Assembly: GCA_027488395.1 (NCBI GenBank)
Contig: JAIYBT010000005.1
Coordinates: forward strand, 106,532 to 170,531
Source: Methylophilaceae bacterium
Lineage (GTDB): Bacteria; Pseudomonadota; Gammaproteobacteria; Burkholderiales; Methylophilaceae
DNA: 64,000 nt
Direction: 5' to 3'
Part shown: positions 29,497 to 37,817 of the stretch, in pieces
Position numbering within the stretch: position 1 is the stretch's first letter
Layout of the letters: each line of letters begins with the position of its first letter
Notes under the pieces: model-generated
Told to the model about the DNA's origin: nothing
The model's database searches: none
What the model saw: the letters and a program-made list of their open reading frames with translations, nothing else
Translations under genes and position numbers: made by a program

Positions 29497-30390
29497 ATGC
29501 GTTTTTCAACCCACAGCTGGCTGGTCATCGCAGCGCTGTTTTGCACCTACTTCATCTGGGGTTCGACCTACCTAGCGATTAAATTTGCCATCGAGAGCTT
29601 TCCACCCTTGGCGATGGTGGGTCTGCGGTTTACCAGTGCAGGGGTGATGTTGTATGCATGGTTGAGATGGCGTGGCCACCCAACCCCCACGTTGTTGCAA
29701 TGGCGTGGGGCAGCACTGGTGGGTTTGTTGTTACCTGTGTTAGGTAATGGCACAGTCACCCAAGTGCAATTACATGTTTCGTCGGGCGTTGCGGCTTTAG
29801 CCATTGCGACTGTGCCGATTTGGATGGCAGTGTGTGCCAGCGCATGGGGCCATCCGATTCGTCGCCGTGAGTGGCTGGGCATCGCAGTGGGGGTGATAGG
29901 CATTGTGTTATTGAATACGCGGGGTAGCTTGCAAGGCGATTGGACCAGTGCCTTAATGCTGATGTTTGCTGCCGCCTGTTGGTCGTTGGGCTCGGTGTGG
30001 GGCAAGCATACCGCAATGCCGTCTGGCCTGATGGGCGCCGCCAGTCAAATGCTGTGCGGTGGCATAATTGCGCTCATTGCCAGTGGGTTGCTGGGCGAAG
30101 CTTGGCCGCAGGTTGTGCTACCGCGTGCGTGGGCCGCCCTCGTATTTTTAATCGTATTTGGCTCTATCGTGACCTTTTCCGCTTACCATTGGTTGCTACA
30201 CCATGTGCGGCCCTTGGTGGCGAGTAGCAATACCTTTGTCAATCCAGTGGTGGCGTTTGTGGTAGGTATCCAATTTGCAAACGAGCAGGTGCACCCCATG
30301 GAATATCTTGCACTCGCTGTGATCCTGGCCGGCGTGTTTTTAGTGCTCACCGCGGCGCCACCAGCTGCAAAAGCATCCTCTACTCTTTAA
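29497..30390 (+). CDS. DMT-superfamily (EamA) permease
   Basis: 297 residues with ten hydrophobic segments in two EamA repeats. FIWGSTYLAIKFAIESFPP near the start and FGSIVTFSAYHWLLHHVRP in the second half are typical of YedA-like drug/metabolite exporters. The substrate cannot be told. It follows leuA by 100 bp on the same strand, which might hint at amino acid export, but this is only position. The HAD phosphatase gene follows 27 bp later. Confidence 0.85.
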   Translation: MRFSTHSWLVIAALFCTYFIWGSTYLAIKFAIESFPPLAMVGLRFTSAGVMLYAWLRWRGHPTPTLLQWRGAALVGLLLPVLGNGTVTQVQLHVSSGVAALAIATVPIWMAVCASAWGHPIRRREWLGIAVGVIGIVLLNTRGSLQGDWTSALMLMFAAACWSLGSVWGKHTAMPSGLMGAASQMLCGGIIALIASGLLGEAWPQVVLPRAWAALVFLIVFGSIVTFSAYHWLLHHVRPLVASSNTFVNPVVAFVVGIQFANEQVHPMEYLALAVILAGVFLVLTAAPPAAKASSTL

Positions 30391-30417
30391 CTTTATTGAC
30401 GCATTTGAAACTACACC

Positions 30418-31095
30418 ATGACACAACATCTCGCGCTATTTGATCTCGATAACACGCTATTGGCTGGCGACAGCGACTACAACTGGAGCCTATTTTTAAT
30501 TCAACAAGGCTTGCTGGATGCAGACACCCATCACGCGCGCAACGAGCAGTTTTATCAAGATTATAAAAATGGCACGTTGGATATTTACGCTTTTTTAAAA
30601 TTTCAGTTACAACCCTTGGCACAGCACCCTAAAGCGTTTTTAGATGATTTGCATTTAACTTATATGGATACCGTGATCCGTCCGATGATGACGCCACAAG
30701 CCCAAGCCAAAGTCGATGCACACAAAGCCAATGGTGATTTGTGTCTGGTCATCACCGCCACTAATAGCTTTGTCACCAAACCGATCGCGACCGCCTATGG
30801 TATCGAGCACTTAATCGGCACAGATCCAGAAATGGTCGATGGTCAATATACGGGGGGGGTTAGCGGGGTGCCTAGTTTTCAGCAAGGTAAAGTCACCCGT
30901 TTAAACGCATGGCTGGCTGAGCGTGGTCAGACCCTAGCCGATTTTGAAAAAAGCTATTTTTATAGCGATTCACACAACGATTTACCGCTGATGAAGTTGG
31001 TGACCAATCCAGTTGCCGTCGATGCCGATCCCACGCTCAAAGCCCATGCCGAAGCGCATGGCTGGCCGCACATTAGTTTGCGCGGCGCGTTTTAA
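30418..31095 (+). CDS. HAD-superfamily phosphatase, subclass IB (SerB-like)
   Basis: 225 residues. Motif I is LFDLDNTLLAGDSD (nucleophile Asp), motif II lies in LVITATNSFVTKPIA (Thr), motif III is the Lys near FQQGKVTRLNAWL, and motif IV is YSDSHNDLPLM. This is the HAD-IB group, which includes phosphoserine phosphatase-like and histidinol-phosphatase-like enzymes; YSDSHNDLPLL is also typical of CicA-like members. The exact substrate is not known. It ends at a bidirectional terminator shared with the next gene. Confidence 0.85.
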   Translation: MTQHLALFDLDNTLLAGDSDYNWSLFLIQQGLLDADTHHARNEQFYQDYKNGTLDIYAFLKFQLQPLAQHPKAFLDDLHLTYMDTVIRPMMTPQAQAKVDAHKANGDLCLVITATNSFVTKPIATAYGIEHLIGTDPEMVDGQYTGGVSGVPSFQQGKVTRLNAWLAERGQTLADFEKSYFYSDSHNDLPLMKLVTNPVAVDADPTLKAHAEAHGWPHISLRGAF

Positions 31096-31220
31096 GTGTG
31101 TTAATACAACATTCAATCTGGTGTTATCTTGTAATGGGGTCGTTGCCTGCGCAACATCCTCTGCAACTGCGCCATTACATGACAGGTAGACGATAGGCAT
31201 AGAATGTACTGGGCAATAAA

Positions 31221-31247
31221 AAAAACGCACGGTTAGCGTGCGTTTTT
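31221..31247 (+). terminator. bidirectional terminator between convergent genes
   Basis: Stem AAAAACGCAC / GTGCGTTTTT with a 7-base loop, flanked by A-rich on the left and T-rich on the right, so it can work on both strands. It sits between the HAD phosphatase gene (plus) and the CcsA/YpjD-like gene (minus). Confidence 0.85.
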
Positions 31248-31266
31248 GGTAGCTATTTGCGGCGCG

Positions 31267-32106
31267 TTAGCGGTTTAAAATCACCTGCGCCACAAAGCGG
31301 CTCCCCACATAGGCTAGCAGTAATAATACAAAGCCCACCAAGGTCCAGCGCGTGGCCATTTTGCCGCGCCAACCAAACTGAAAACGGCCAAACAACAGCC
31401 ATGCGTAGATCAGCCAAGAGGCAATCGAAAACACCGTTTTATGATTAAACTGCAAAGGCTTGCCAAAGATTTCTTCACTGAACAACATGCCGCTTAATAG
31501 CGTAATGGTCAGTAATAAAAACCCCACGCGTAACACCTTAAATAAAATCTCTTCAAGTACCATCAACGGTGGAAAATCTGGCAAGCCTAACCAACTGTTT
31601 TTTTGATGGAGGGCGCGTTCCGCCATGCGCATTAAACAAGCATGTAAGGCCGCAAACGTAAATAAGCTGTAAGCCACTAACGCGATTAAAATATGTAGAC
31701 TAAATAAGGTAAAGCCGTGGGTGTCGACGTAGTAGTTTTTGACCGCAAACGCGGGCATTAGCACACACAACGCTGCAGGCGGTAACACAAATGCTTGTAA
31801 GCTATGCAACGCTTGTTTGAGATCGGCAATCCAGTAGATGAGCACGGTCAACCAGAGGATCAGTGATAGCGCATAGTACACGCCTAAATTCACGCCACCC
31901 ACCGCAAACACAAACACATCGCGGTACAACAACCAACCGTGAATCACGATGCCAAGCGCAATCATCGCACTGTGCAATTGAAACGGCAGACTTTTATTAG
32001 CGACAGGTTGGCTCGACTTGGTTAAACGCCAAAAATCCAGCGCCACCGCAATGTAAATAAAGGCAACCACCAGATACGGAATCAAATGAGTGAGAGTGTC
32101 ATGCAT
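31267..32106 (-). CDS. cytochrome c assembly (CcsA/HemX/YpjD-like) membrane protein
   Basis: 279 residues with eight hydrophobic segments. It belongs to the CcsA/YpjD group, judged by the membrane pattern, the block HILIALVAYSLFTFAALHACLMRMAERALH, and the position divergent from ffh, which is conserved in proteobacteria (YpjD in E. coli). CcsA relatives handle heme at the membrane; a role for this branch has not been shown to my knowledge. Confidence 0.82.
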   Translation of the reverse strand: MHDTLTHLIPYLVVAFIYIAVALDFWRLTKSSQPVANKSLPFQLHSAMIALGIVIHGWLLYRDVFVFAVGGVNLGVYYALSLILWLTVLIYWIADLKQALHSLQAFVLPPAALCVLMPAFAVKNYYVDTHGFTLFSLHILIALVAYSLFTFAALHACLMRMAERALHQKNSWLGLPDFPPLMVLEEILFKVLRVGFLLLTITLLSGMLFSEEIFGKPLQFNHKTVFSIASWLIYAWLLFGRFQFGWRGKMATRWTLVGFVLLLLAYVGSRFVAQVILNR

Positions 32107-32198
32107 GCGCTGTATTATGGCAAAACTCGGCGTATTCGCCTAGCTTGATGTAAAATCTAAGGCTTTGTCATGCCCCGTTTTTAAAGAGAGCCTAAGCC

Positions 32199-33560
32199 AT
32201 GTTGGAAAACCTTACCGGCCGCCTGCAAGGCGTCATTAAAACGCTACGTGGTCAAGCGCGCCTAACCGAAGAAAACATTGCAGATGCCATGCGTGAAGTG
32301 CGCATGGCCTTGCTAGAAGCCGACGTTGCGCTCCCCGTGGTGAAAGAATTTATTGCAAAGGTCAAAGCGCGAGCCAATGGACGCGAAGTGCTGCAAAGCT
32401 TGACCCCTGGCCAAGCCGTGATCGAAGTGGTGAACAACGAGCTCACCACCTTAATGGGCCAAGCCAATGTCGGCTTGAACCTTGCGGCGGTGCCACCTGT
32501 GGTGATTTTAATGGCTGGTTTGCAAGGGGCTGGTAAAACCACCACCTCAGGCAAGTTAGCGCGCTTACTCAAAGAACAAAAGAAAAAAGTGCTACTCGCC
32601 AGTGCCGACGTTTACCGGCCAGCGGCGATTACCCAACTACAAACCCTCGCCAAACAATTAGAGGTAGATTGCTTTGATAGCAATGCCCAACAAACGCCGC
32701 TCAACATCGCGCAACAGGTGCTAGAGCACGCCAAAAAAGGCTACTACGATGTCGTGATTTTTGACACCGCAGGCCGCTTAGCCATTGACGAAGTCATGAT
32801 GGCCGAAATCCAAGCGTTGCATGCCTTTTTAAAACCCACCGAAACCTTGTTTGTGGTGGATGCCATGCAAGGGCAAGATGCAGTGAATACCGCAAAAGCC
32901 TTTGGTGATGCACTCCCGCTCACTGGCGTCATCGTGACCAAGCTCGATGGTGACGCACGTGGCGGTGCCGCGCTCTCGGTGCGCCAAGTCACAGGTAAAC
33001 CGATTAAATTTATTGGTGTAAGCGAAAAAGTAGATGGCCTAGAACCGTTTCACCCAGACCGCATGGCGGGCCGTATCTTGGGCATGGGCGATGTGCTCAG
33101 CTTAATTGAGCAAGCGCACAAAAATGTGGATATGGCCGAGGCGCAAAAAGTCGCCGATAAAATAAAATCAGGCGCTAAATTTGATCTCGAAGACTTTAAA
33201 GCGCAAATGCTACAAATGCGCAAAATGGGCGGCATGGGTGCCTTAATGGACAAAATGCCCTCGCAAGTGGCCGGCATGGCGCAAAAAATCAATCACGACG
33301 ATGTCGATAAATCGATGCGCCGCATCGAAGGCATTATCAATAGCATGACCTTTGAAGAGCGCCGCAAACCCGAGCTGATCAAAGCCACCCGCAAACAACG
33401 CATCGCCGCTGGCAGTGGCGTGCAAGTGCAAGAAGTAAACCGATTACTCAAGCAATTTGAGGAAACTCAAAAAATGATGAAGATGTTTAGCAAAGGCGGC
33501 ATGGCCAAAATGATGCGCGGCTTAGGCGGCATGATGGGCGGAAAATTCCCTGGCATGTAG
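32199..33560 (+). CDS. ffh: signal recognition particle protein Ffh
   Basis: 453 residues. N domain, then the SRP GTPase (G) domain with GLQGAGKTTTSGKLA, DTAGRLAIDEVMM and TKLDGDARGGAALS, and the Met-rich M domain (from about 310; MLQMRKMGGMGALMDKMP and MMKMFSKGGMAKMMRGLGGMMGG) that binds signal sequences and 4.5S RNA. It targets membrane proteins to FtsY and SecYEG. Well conserved and complete. Confidence 0.98.
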   Translation: MLENLTGRLQGVIKTLRGQARLTEENIADAMREVRMALLEADVALPVVKEFIAKVKARANGREVLQSLTPGQAVIEVVNNELTTLMGQANVGLNLAAVPPVVILMAGLQGAGKTTTSGKLARLLKEQKKKVLLASADVYRPAAITQLQTLAKQLEVDCFDSNAQQTPLNIAQQVLEHAKKGYYDVVIFDTAGRLAIDEVMMAEIQALHAFLKPTETLFVVDAMQGQDAVNTAKAFGDALPLTGVIVTKLDGDARGGAALSVRQVTGKPIKFIGVSEKVDGLEPFHPDRMAGRILGMGDVLSLIEQAHKNVDMAEAQKVADKIKSGAKFDLEDFKAQMLQMRKMGGMGALMDKMPSQVAGMAQKINHDDVDKSMRRIEGIINSMTFEERRKPELIKATRKQRIAAGSGVQVQEVNRLLKQFEETQKMMKMFSKGGMAKMMRGLGGMMGGKFPGM

Positions 33561-33618
33561 CCTTTTTTTAACGGTATGCATTATTTCGCTTTTTTAACGA
33601 AAAAATGCAAAAACAGCA

Positions 33619-33647
33619 TTGACCTAACGCACTAAATCCCCCATAAT
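33619..33647 (+). promoter_or_regulatory. sigma-70 promoter for tRNA-Lys
   Basis: TTGACC and CATAAT separated by exactly 17 bases; transcription would start near 33,655, giving a leader of about 40 bases before the tRNA at 33,694. Confidence 0.7.
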
Positions 33648-33693
33648 CGCGTTCTTTCAAATTTGACGCAAAGCATCGCGGCAACGCAGTAAT

Positions 33694-33769
33694 GGGGTGT
33701 TAGCTCAGCTGGTAGAGCAGCGGACTTTTAATCCGTTTGTCGTGGGTTCGATCCCCGCACACCCTACCA
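33694..33769 (+). tRNA. tRNA-Lys (anticodon UUU)
   Basis: 76 bases with a seven-pair acceptor stem (GGGGTGT/ACACCCT, the first pair a G-U wobble), D-arm TAGCTCAGCTGGTAGAGCA, anticodon loop CTTTTAA, T-arm with GGTTCGATCC, discriminator A and an encoded CCA. Very close to the E. coli tRNA-Lys pattern. The 3' part from the first anticodon-loop base onward is shared with the island's attachment repeat, so the present 3' half was supplied by the integrated element. Confidence 0.97.
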
Positions 33770-33771
33770 AA
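33725..33771 (+). repeat. left attachment repeat (attL) inside tRNA-Lys
   Basis: 47 bp identical to 55,363-55,409. The identity starts at the first base of the anticodon loop and ends 2 bases after the CCA. This is the usual crossover position for tyrosine integrases that use tRNA anticodon loops, and the integrase gene lies next to it. Confidence 0.95.
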
Positions 33772-33778
33772 TACTAAG

Positions 33779-33805
33779 CGGCTTGCAGAGATGCAAGCCG
33801 TTTTT
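33779..33805 (+). terminator. tRNA terminator carried by the island
   Basis: Perfect 9-bp stem CGGCTTGCA / TGCAAGCCG, loop GAGA, then TTTTT. It restores termination after the rebuilt tRNA. A diverged copy with two wobble pairs sits after the right repeat at 55,420-55,446, where it should be the original chromosomal terminator. Confidence 0.85.
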
Positions 33806-33808
33806 CAT

Positions 33809-34825
33809 TTATTGTGCTGTAACTAAATCGTAACCAAATAATAAAGAATCTAATCGAGATGCTGCATATTCCAGTTCTTCTGGTGCAATATGCGCATACC
33901 GTTCAACCATCGAAGCGGTTTTCCATCCACCAAGGCGCTGTAACTCATGCGTAGGTGTTCCAGCTTTGCGTTGCCAGGTAGCCCATGTATGTCGCAAGTC
34001 ATGCCACCTAAAGCCTTCAATACCTGCACGTTTTAATGCTTTAGTCCATGCGGCAGTATTAGCACTATTAATAGGCTGACCTTTATACGTAAACACTCTT
34101 GTAAGATGCTTCTCAGATTGTCTTTTAAGCACTTTTAAAGCGAGATCATTGAGCGGTATGCCTATTCCCTTCCGACCTTTGGCATCGCTGGCCCTGACGA
34201 AAGCATGGCGATTTTCTAAGTCAACCTGGCTCCATTCCAATTTTAGGATGTTACTTTGTCTTAGGCCGGTAGCGAGGGCAAACAAGACAGTCATTCTCTG
34301 ATGCTCGGGCAATTCTTTTAAAAGAGCCTTAGCTTCAAATGTCGTGAGCGCTCGTTCGCGGTCATTAGATTCTTTAAAGAGCCGAATTTTTGGCGCCTTA
34401 TCAATCCAATCCCATTCGTCACGTGCTCGAATAAGAATTGATCGAATCAGCGCCAGATAGCGATTTACTGTACTCTTCGAAGCTTCGTTGAGCTTGGCAT
34501 TTTTAATTTTCTGGATCACGTCTAAATTGATTTCGTCTAGATGTAATTCTCCGAGAAATTGATCTAACCATTTAAGCTTAGATTTATCCTCATCATGCGT
34601 AGCTTTGTCTGAAGTCTCTAAGAGCCATTGTATAACTGCTTCTTGCCAGAGCCTTCTAGGTTTTTGGCCCAGCCTTTTTTGCTCCCATAATGTTGCTTTT
34701 AACTTGTCATGGAGCTCTTGGGCTTTGATTTTGTCGCTAGTCCCAGTGCTGCCATATACTGTTTCTCCAAGTATGGTGATTTTAATCCACCAGTTTGAAG
34801 AGTCTTTGCGTTTGTAGAGTGACAT
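33809..34825 (-). CDS. site-specific tyrosine recombinase (integrase)
   Basis: 338 residues. An N-terminal SAM-like DNA-binding domain is followed by the catalytic domain with ATGLRQSNILKLEW (first Arg), HDLRHTWATW (His-x2-Arg), GGWKT (His replaced by the usual Trp variant) and the nucleophile Tyr in MVERYAHI. The start ATG has AAAGGAAACAC just upstream. It reads toward the tRNA and stops 38 bp past the attachment repeat, as in many genomic islands. It should carry out integration and, with an excision factor, excision. Confidence 0.95.
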   Translation of the reverse strand: MSLYKRKDSSNWWIKITILGETVYGSTGTSDKIKAQELHDKLKATLWEQKRLGQKPRRLWQEAVIQWLLETSDKATHDEDKSKLKWLDQFLGELHLDEINLDVIQKIKNAKLNEASKSTVNRYLALIRSILIRARDEWDWIDKAPKIRLFKESNDRERALTTFEAKALLKELPEHQRMTVLFALATGLRQSNILKLEWSQVDLENRHAFVRASDAKGRKGIGIPLNDLALKVLKRQSEKHLTRVFTYKGQPINSANTAAWTKALKRAGIEGFRWHDLRHTWATWQRKAGTPTHELQRLGGWKTASMVERYAHIAPEELEYAASRLDSLLFGYDLVTAQ

Positions 34826-35070
34826 GTGTTTCCTTTCGTGGCATCACTTACACACGCTCGCATCACGTATTTTGATCGAATATACTCAATTAGGTCAATC
34901 TCAAGAAATACCCAGCTTCTGCCAGCCTTGGCGCCAGAAATTTCGCCTCTAGATGCTTTTTCACTTAGAGTGACATAATGAATCTTTAAATATTCAGCAG
35001 CTTCTTTTAAGTTCAATGTCCTTGATTGCATTCTTTTCTTTCTAACTGAAATATAACTATTTACATTCAA
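34699..35070 (-). CDS. small HTH protein, probable excisionase/AlpA-like regulator
   Basis: 123 residues. The first 70 form a winged-HTH of the MerR/AlpA excisionase type: LNLKEAAEYLKIHYVTLSEKASRGEISGAKAGRSWVFLEIDLIEYI. The start is either the first codon or the Met at residue 14 (35,031). The last 42 residues overlap the integrase gene by 127 bp in another frame, which is unusually long; the tail looks less conserved than the HTH. Position just before the integrase suits control of excision. It could also be a simple regulator. Confidence 0.7.
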   Translation of the reverse strand: MNVNSYISVRKKRMQSRTLNLKEAAEYLKIHYVTLSEKASRGEISGAKAGRSWVFLEIDLIEYIRSKYVMRACVSDATKGNTCHSTNAKTLQTGGLKSPYLEKQYMAALGLATKSKPKSSMTS

Positions 35071-35188
35071 TAAAGCTTTTTAACCATGCCATGCATATAA
35101 ACCCTATACACAAGATAGTGTTTATTTTTTAGATTAAATCTATTATTGGTTTCAAATGTGAGCTGTGTGCAATTAATTTAAAAATAGT

Positions 35189-35872
35189 TTAAAACTTCAG
35201 ACCTAGTAGTTGTGCACATTCAATTGGCTCTCTCATAATCGTGCTGTAAACCCATGTCCAAATTTCCGATTTTCGGACCACATCTTTTTTAAGTTTTTTT
35301 AAAACCATATTTGCAATTATCTTTTTCTCAGCTTGTTTGTATATTATGAAGCTTCCATTATTTGAGTAATAACGAGACGCAACTTCTGTTTCAAAAAGTT
35401 TGGCAAGTCGACGAAGATTACCGACACCACCAATTAAGTCGCTACCCCTAAGTTTTCCATTTATTATTGGTAATAAAATGGCATGCGCATGGGATGCACT
35501 TTCATCAAGATGCACGTCAAAACTCAAAATCTCGACTTGAAAAGTTTTATCTGTCCAGATGTAACAATCTTCAAAATATTTTTTGTAATTCTTGTTATGC
35601 CAACTAATGGGCAAGCTGAAAATTATCTCAACAGCTAAAACCTGGTTTTTCCGTGTTTTTAAGATGCCTACCTTAGCCATTGAAGTTTCTGCTCTCGAGA
35701 CTACATCCTCAGCAGTTTGAGGTGAATTAATCGCATAGTTTAAGTGTGTCTTTGTTGAATTTACTTGCATCGGCGTAGGCAACTCACGTTTATTGTGTTT
35801 GATTGCACCAAGTAATCCGCCATTACACTTATTATTAATTCTGCCAAGTCTTAAGAAGAAAAATGGTGTCAT
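35189..35872 (-). CDS. Pre/MobV-type plasmid recombination/mobilization protein, short form
   Basis: 227 residues. The opening FFFLRLGRINNKCNGGLLGA leads into KHNKRE, which fits motif I (HN-x-R) of Pre/Mob relaxases. The middle part FDVHLDESASHAHAILLPI fits motif III (H-x-D-E-x-HxH, metal site), followed by NGKLRGSDLIGG as in the family. MobV enzymes nick DNA at their own oriT, but this protein is shorter than most (usually over 350 aa) and lacks the long coiled-coil tail. The element therefore has two relaxase-like genes. Whether this one is active is not known. Confidence 0.72.
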   Translation of the reverse strand: MTPFFFLRLGRINNKCNGGLLGAIKHNKRELPTPMQVNSTKTHLNYAINSPQTAEDVVSRAETSMAKVGILKTRKNQVLAVEIIFSLPISWHNKNYKKYFEDCYIWTDKTFQVEILSFDVHLDESASHAHAILLPIINGKLRGSDLIGGVGNLRRLAKLFETEVASRYYSNNGSFIIYKQAEKKIIANMVLKKLKKDVVRKSEIWTWVYSTIMREPIECAQLLGLKF

Positions 35873-36151
35873 TTATTTTCTCCTGGCACATTATTAATAT
35901 TTCTACTTTTTTTCAGGCTGAAATCTATTGCGACAAAAATAAAAGAATATGAAAACTCATAAGAGGAAATGCTCAGTTCATTTGTTGACTTTGTTTGTCT
36001 TACAAAAGTGTTTGTGGAAACATTAATAACTGAGAAGAGGTTGCTTTGATATCTCGTTGACAATTAATCACCTTGTTTTGTTGTTTAGGTGATAACGTAT
36101 TATAAGAAATAGTTTTTTTTGATCGAGGCAATAAAAAAATAAAAAATTATC

Positions 36152-36180
36152 CGGAAAAAATAGTTACTAATTTTTTTCCG
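36152..36180 (-). terminator. weak AT-rich hairpin after the 36.2-37.1 kb gene
   Basis: CGGAAAAAA and TTTTTTCCG separated by 11 bases, one base beyond the stop of the neighbouring minus-strand gene. The stem has only three G/C pairs, so it may be a weak terminator. The 310-bp gap 35,873-36,181 otherwise shows only AT-rich DNA. Confidence 0.35.
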
Positions 36181-36181
36181 C

Positions 36182-37063
36182 TTAAACTGAATGCTCCTGC
36201 GCAGCAACTGAAGCTAATCCTGTCAAAAATTCTTCAGATAAAACTTGTTTTACGAGTTTTGTAGTGGTTTTTCTTACTCTTTCGCCATCGTTTCCTCCAT
36301 TAGGATCAGGAATGTAAATATGATTTGCAATCACTTTGTTTGTTGGCATTTTTTTTTGGTTGATCTGAGCCCAAATGCTAATATCAATATAAGGAATTAC
36401 TCCTCTGTCGATCAAATAATCACTATTAAATGTAAAACTTCTGATGTTTTTTTTTCTTCTAACTTGTTTAGATCTGATTCTTTTTAGTTCCGCTTTGAAT
36501 CCTTCAATTAACATCTTGTCAGGTAGGTCTAGGTTGACCATCAAGGATGCGAATTGCTCATAAGTGTGCTTTACTTGATCTAACGGCTTATCAATCCATT
36601 TGTCCCAACTTACCCAATTTGATAAATAGTGATATTTATCGTAATCGTCATCAAATTGTCTAAGGTATTTGCTCAAGTAGTCAATTTTTTCTTCACCTAA
36701 GCTGCGCATTGAATAAAACGACTCTCTAGGTGTCATTTGGTGTACGCTTCTTGCATACGCTATTGCCACGTGACTATTCATAAAGCGGTCAATCAGATCA
36801 TCTCCAATATTCCATCGCGTATCGTCATCAATGTTTGTGTATATTATTGGATTGCTATTTTTATCAGGCGAAAACTCAACATACCGAGCGAAAAACTTAC
36901 GATCATTGTCATTCTTCACTTTGGGAAGGATATCTGAAATATTTTTACGAGCACAAATTTGTTCAAACCACTGAGTACTCGATAATTCTTTAAATACTTC
37001 ATAGTTCTTTAAATCGAATCCTGGTGGAAGGTCTGAATAACGATCTTTTGCTAATCTCATCAT
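36182..37063 (-). CDS. uncharacterised protein, integrase-island type
   Basis: 293 residues, charged, soluble and without signal or membrane segments. From memory it resembles the DUF6387-like proteins found close to integrases, with an N-terminal LPPGFDLKNYEVFKELSSTQWFEQI and several Tyr/Asp-rich stretches; I am not certain of this. No catalytic motif stands out. It is flanked by the mobilization genes on both sides and has the same strand, so it is likely part of the element's backbone. No function can be given. Confidence 0.6.
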   Translation of the reverse strand: MMRLAKDRYSDLPPGFDLKNYEVFKELSSTQWFEQICARKNISDILPKVKNDNDRKFFARYVEFSPDKNSNPIIYTNIDDDTRWNIGDDLIDRFMNSHVAIAYARSVHQMTPRESFYSMRSLGEEKIDYLSKYLRQFDDDYDKYHYLSNWVSWDKWIDKPLDQVKHTYEQFASLMVNLDLPDKMLIEGFKAELKRIRSKQVRRKKNIRSFTFNSDYLIDRGVIPYIDISIWAQINQKKMPTNKVIANHIYIPDPNGGNDGERVRKTTTKLVKQVLSEEFLTGLASVAAQEHSV

Positions 37064-37202
37064 CTGCTCTAAAAAATATTTATAAATTAATCCACCAACC
37101 CATTCTTGGCGGTCAATGAAATATTAATTAAAGATGATTTTATTTAGTTTTGCAATCTTAAATTAGATAGTGCACTTGTAAATGTATCTCGGTGAGATCA
37201 CT

Positions 37203-37817
37203 TTACAATTGCTTCATATGACTTGGTTTCGTTTTGGAGCCTGTAGGATTACTATGGCCAAATGGTGCTCGTTCCCAAAACTGGCTTTCACGCAGAAGAA
37301 TATGTTTAAAATTGATGTAATTGTCTCTGTTATCTAACCATCTCGTTTCATTACAAACTTTTCTATGCCATTCATCTTCCAAGCCATTTTCTTTTGATAT
37401 TCCTCTTCCCAGCATTTGTGCAGCTATTCCCCAAAGTGCCTGCCTGAAAGCCTCATCATTAAAACCATCAAATACTTCTTGAGTTACTTTCCAAATTAAT
37501 AACATTTCATCAGTTGAATATGGTTTTAGGTGTCTAGAGCCGAGAAATGCATCTGTAACGAAATCGTTGTCATGTTTTCTCCAGTATTTTTTCCGAAATG
37601 TTTCCTCAGTAGATAAAATTGGATCCTCACGTTTCCAATTTATCATCAGTTCCAGCCACTCTGGATATTCGTAATTTCCGTAACTACTAAAGGATGCTTT
37701 TAATATTAAAAGATTTGCAACGTCTGTTATCGAGTAGGCGCGCTCAACATCGATACAAGTTTGGGTAATAACTTGTTTAATTTTTCTTGGTAAATGTGTC
37801 ATATTCATTACTCTCAC
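37203..37817 (-). CDS. uncharacterised protein overlapping the relaxase stop
   Basis: 204 residues, rich in Trp, Glu and Lys, with no membrane segment. I do not recognise the family. Its start at 37,817 coincides with the last base of the relaxase gene, so translation is probably coupled (the family of mobC-relaxase-this gene). An internal Met at residue 5 is an equal start. It may be an accessory mobilization protein; this is inferred from position only. Confidence 0.6.
   Translation of the reverse strand: MRVMNMTHLPRKIKQVITQTCIDVERAYSITDVANLLILKASFSSYGNYEYPEWLELMINWKREDPILSTEETFRKKYWRKHDNDFVTDAFLGSRHLKPYSTDEMLLIWKVTQEVFDGFNDEAFRQALWGIAAQMLGRGISKENGLEDEWHRKVCNETRWLDNRDNYINFKHILLRESQFWERAPFGHSNPTGSKTKPSHMKQL

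Noticed and set aside
33577..33609. Terminator after ffh
   Set aside because: An imperfect TGCATTATTTCG/CGAAAAAATGCA hairpin exists, but no T-run follows it, so it is not listed as a terminator.
35869..36063. 64-residue minus-strand frame overlapping the MobV-like start by ATGA
   Set aside because: The overlap looks tempting, but the composition (Ser, Asn, Phe, Thr) is that of random AT-rich DNA and no motif or ribosome site supports it.
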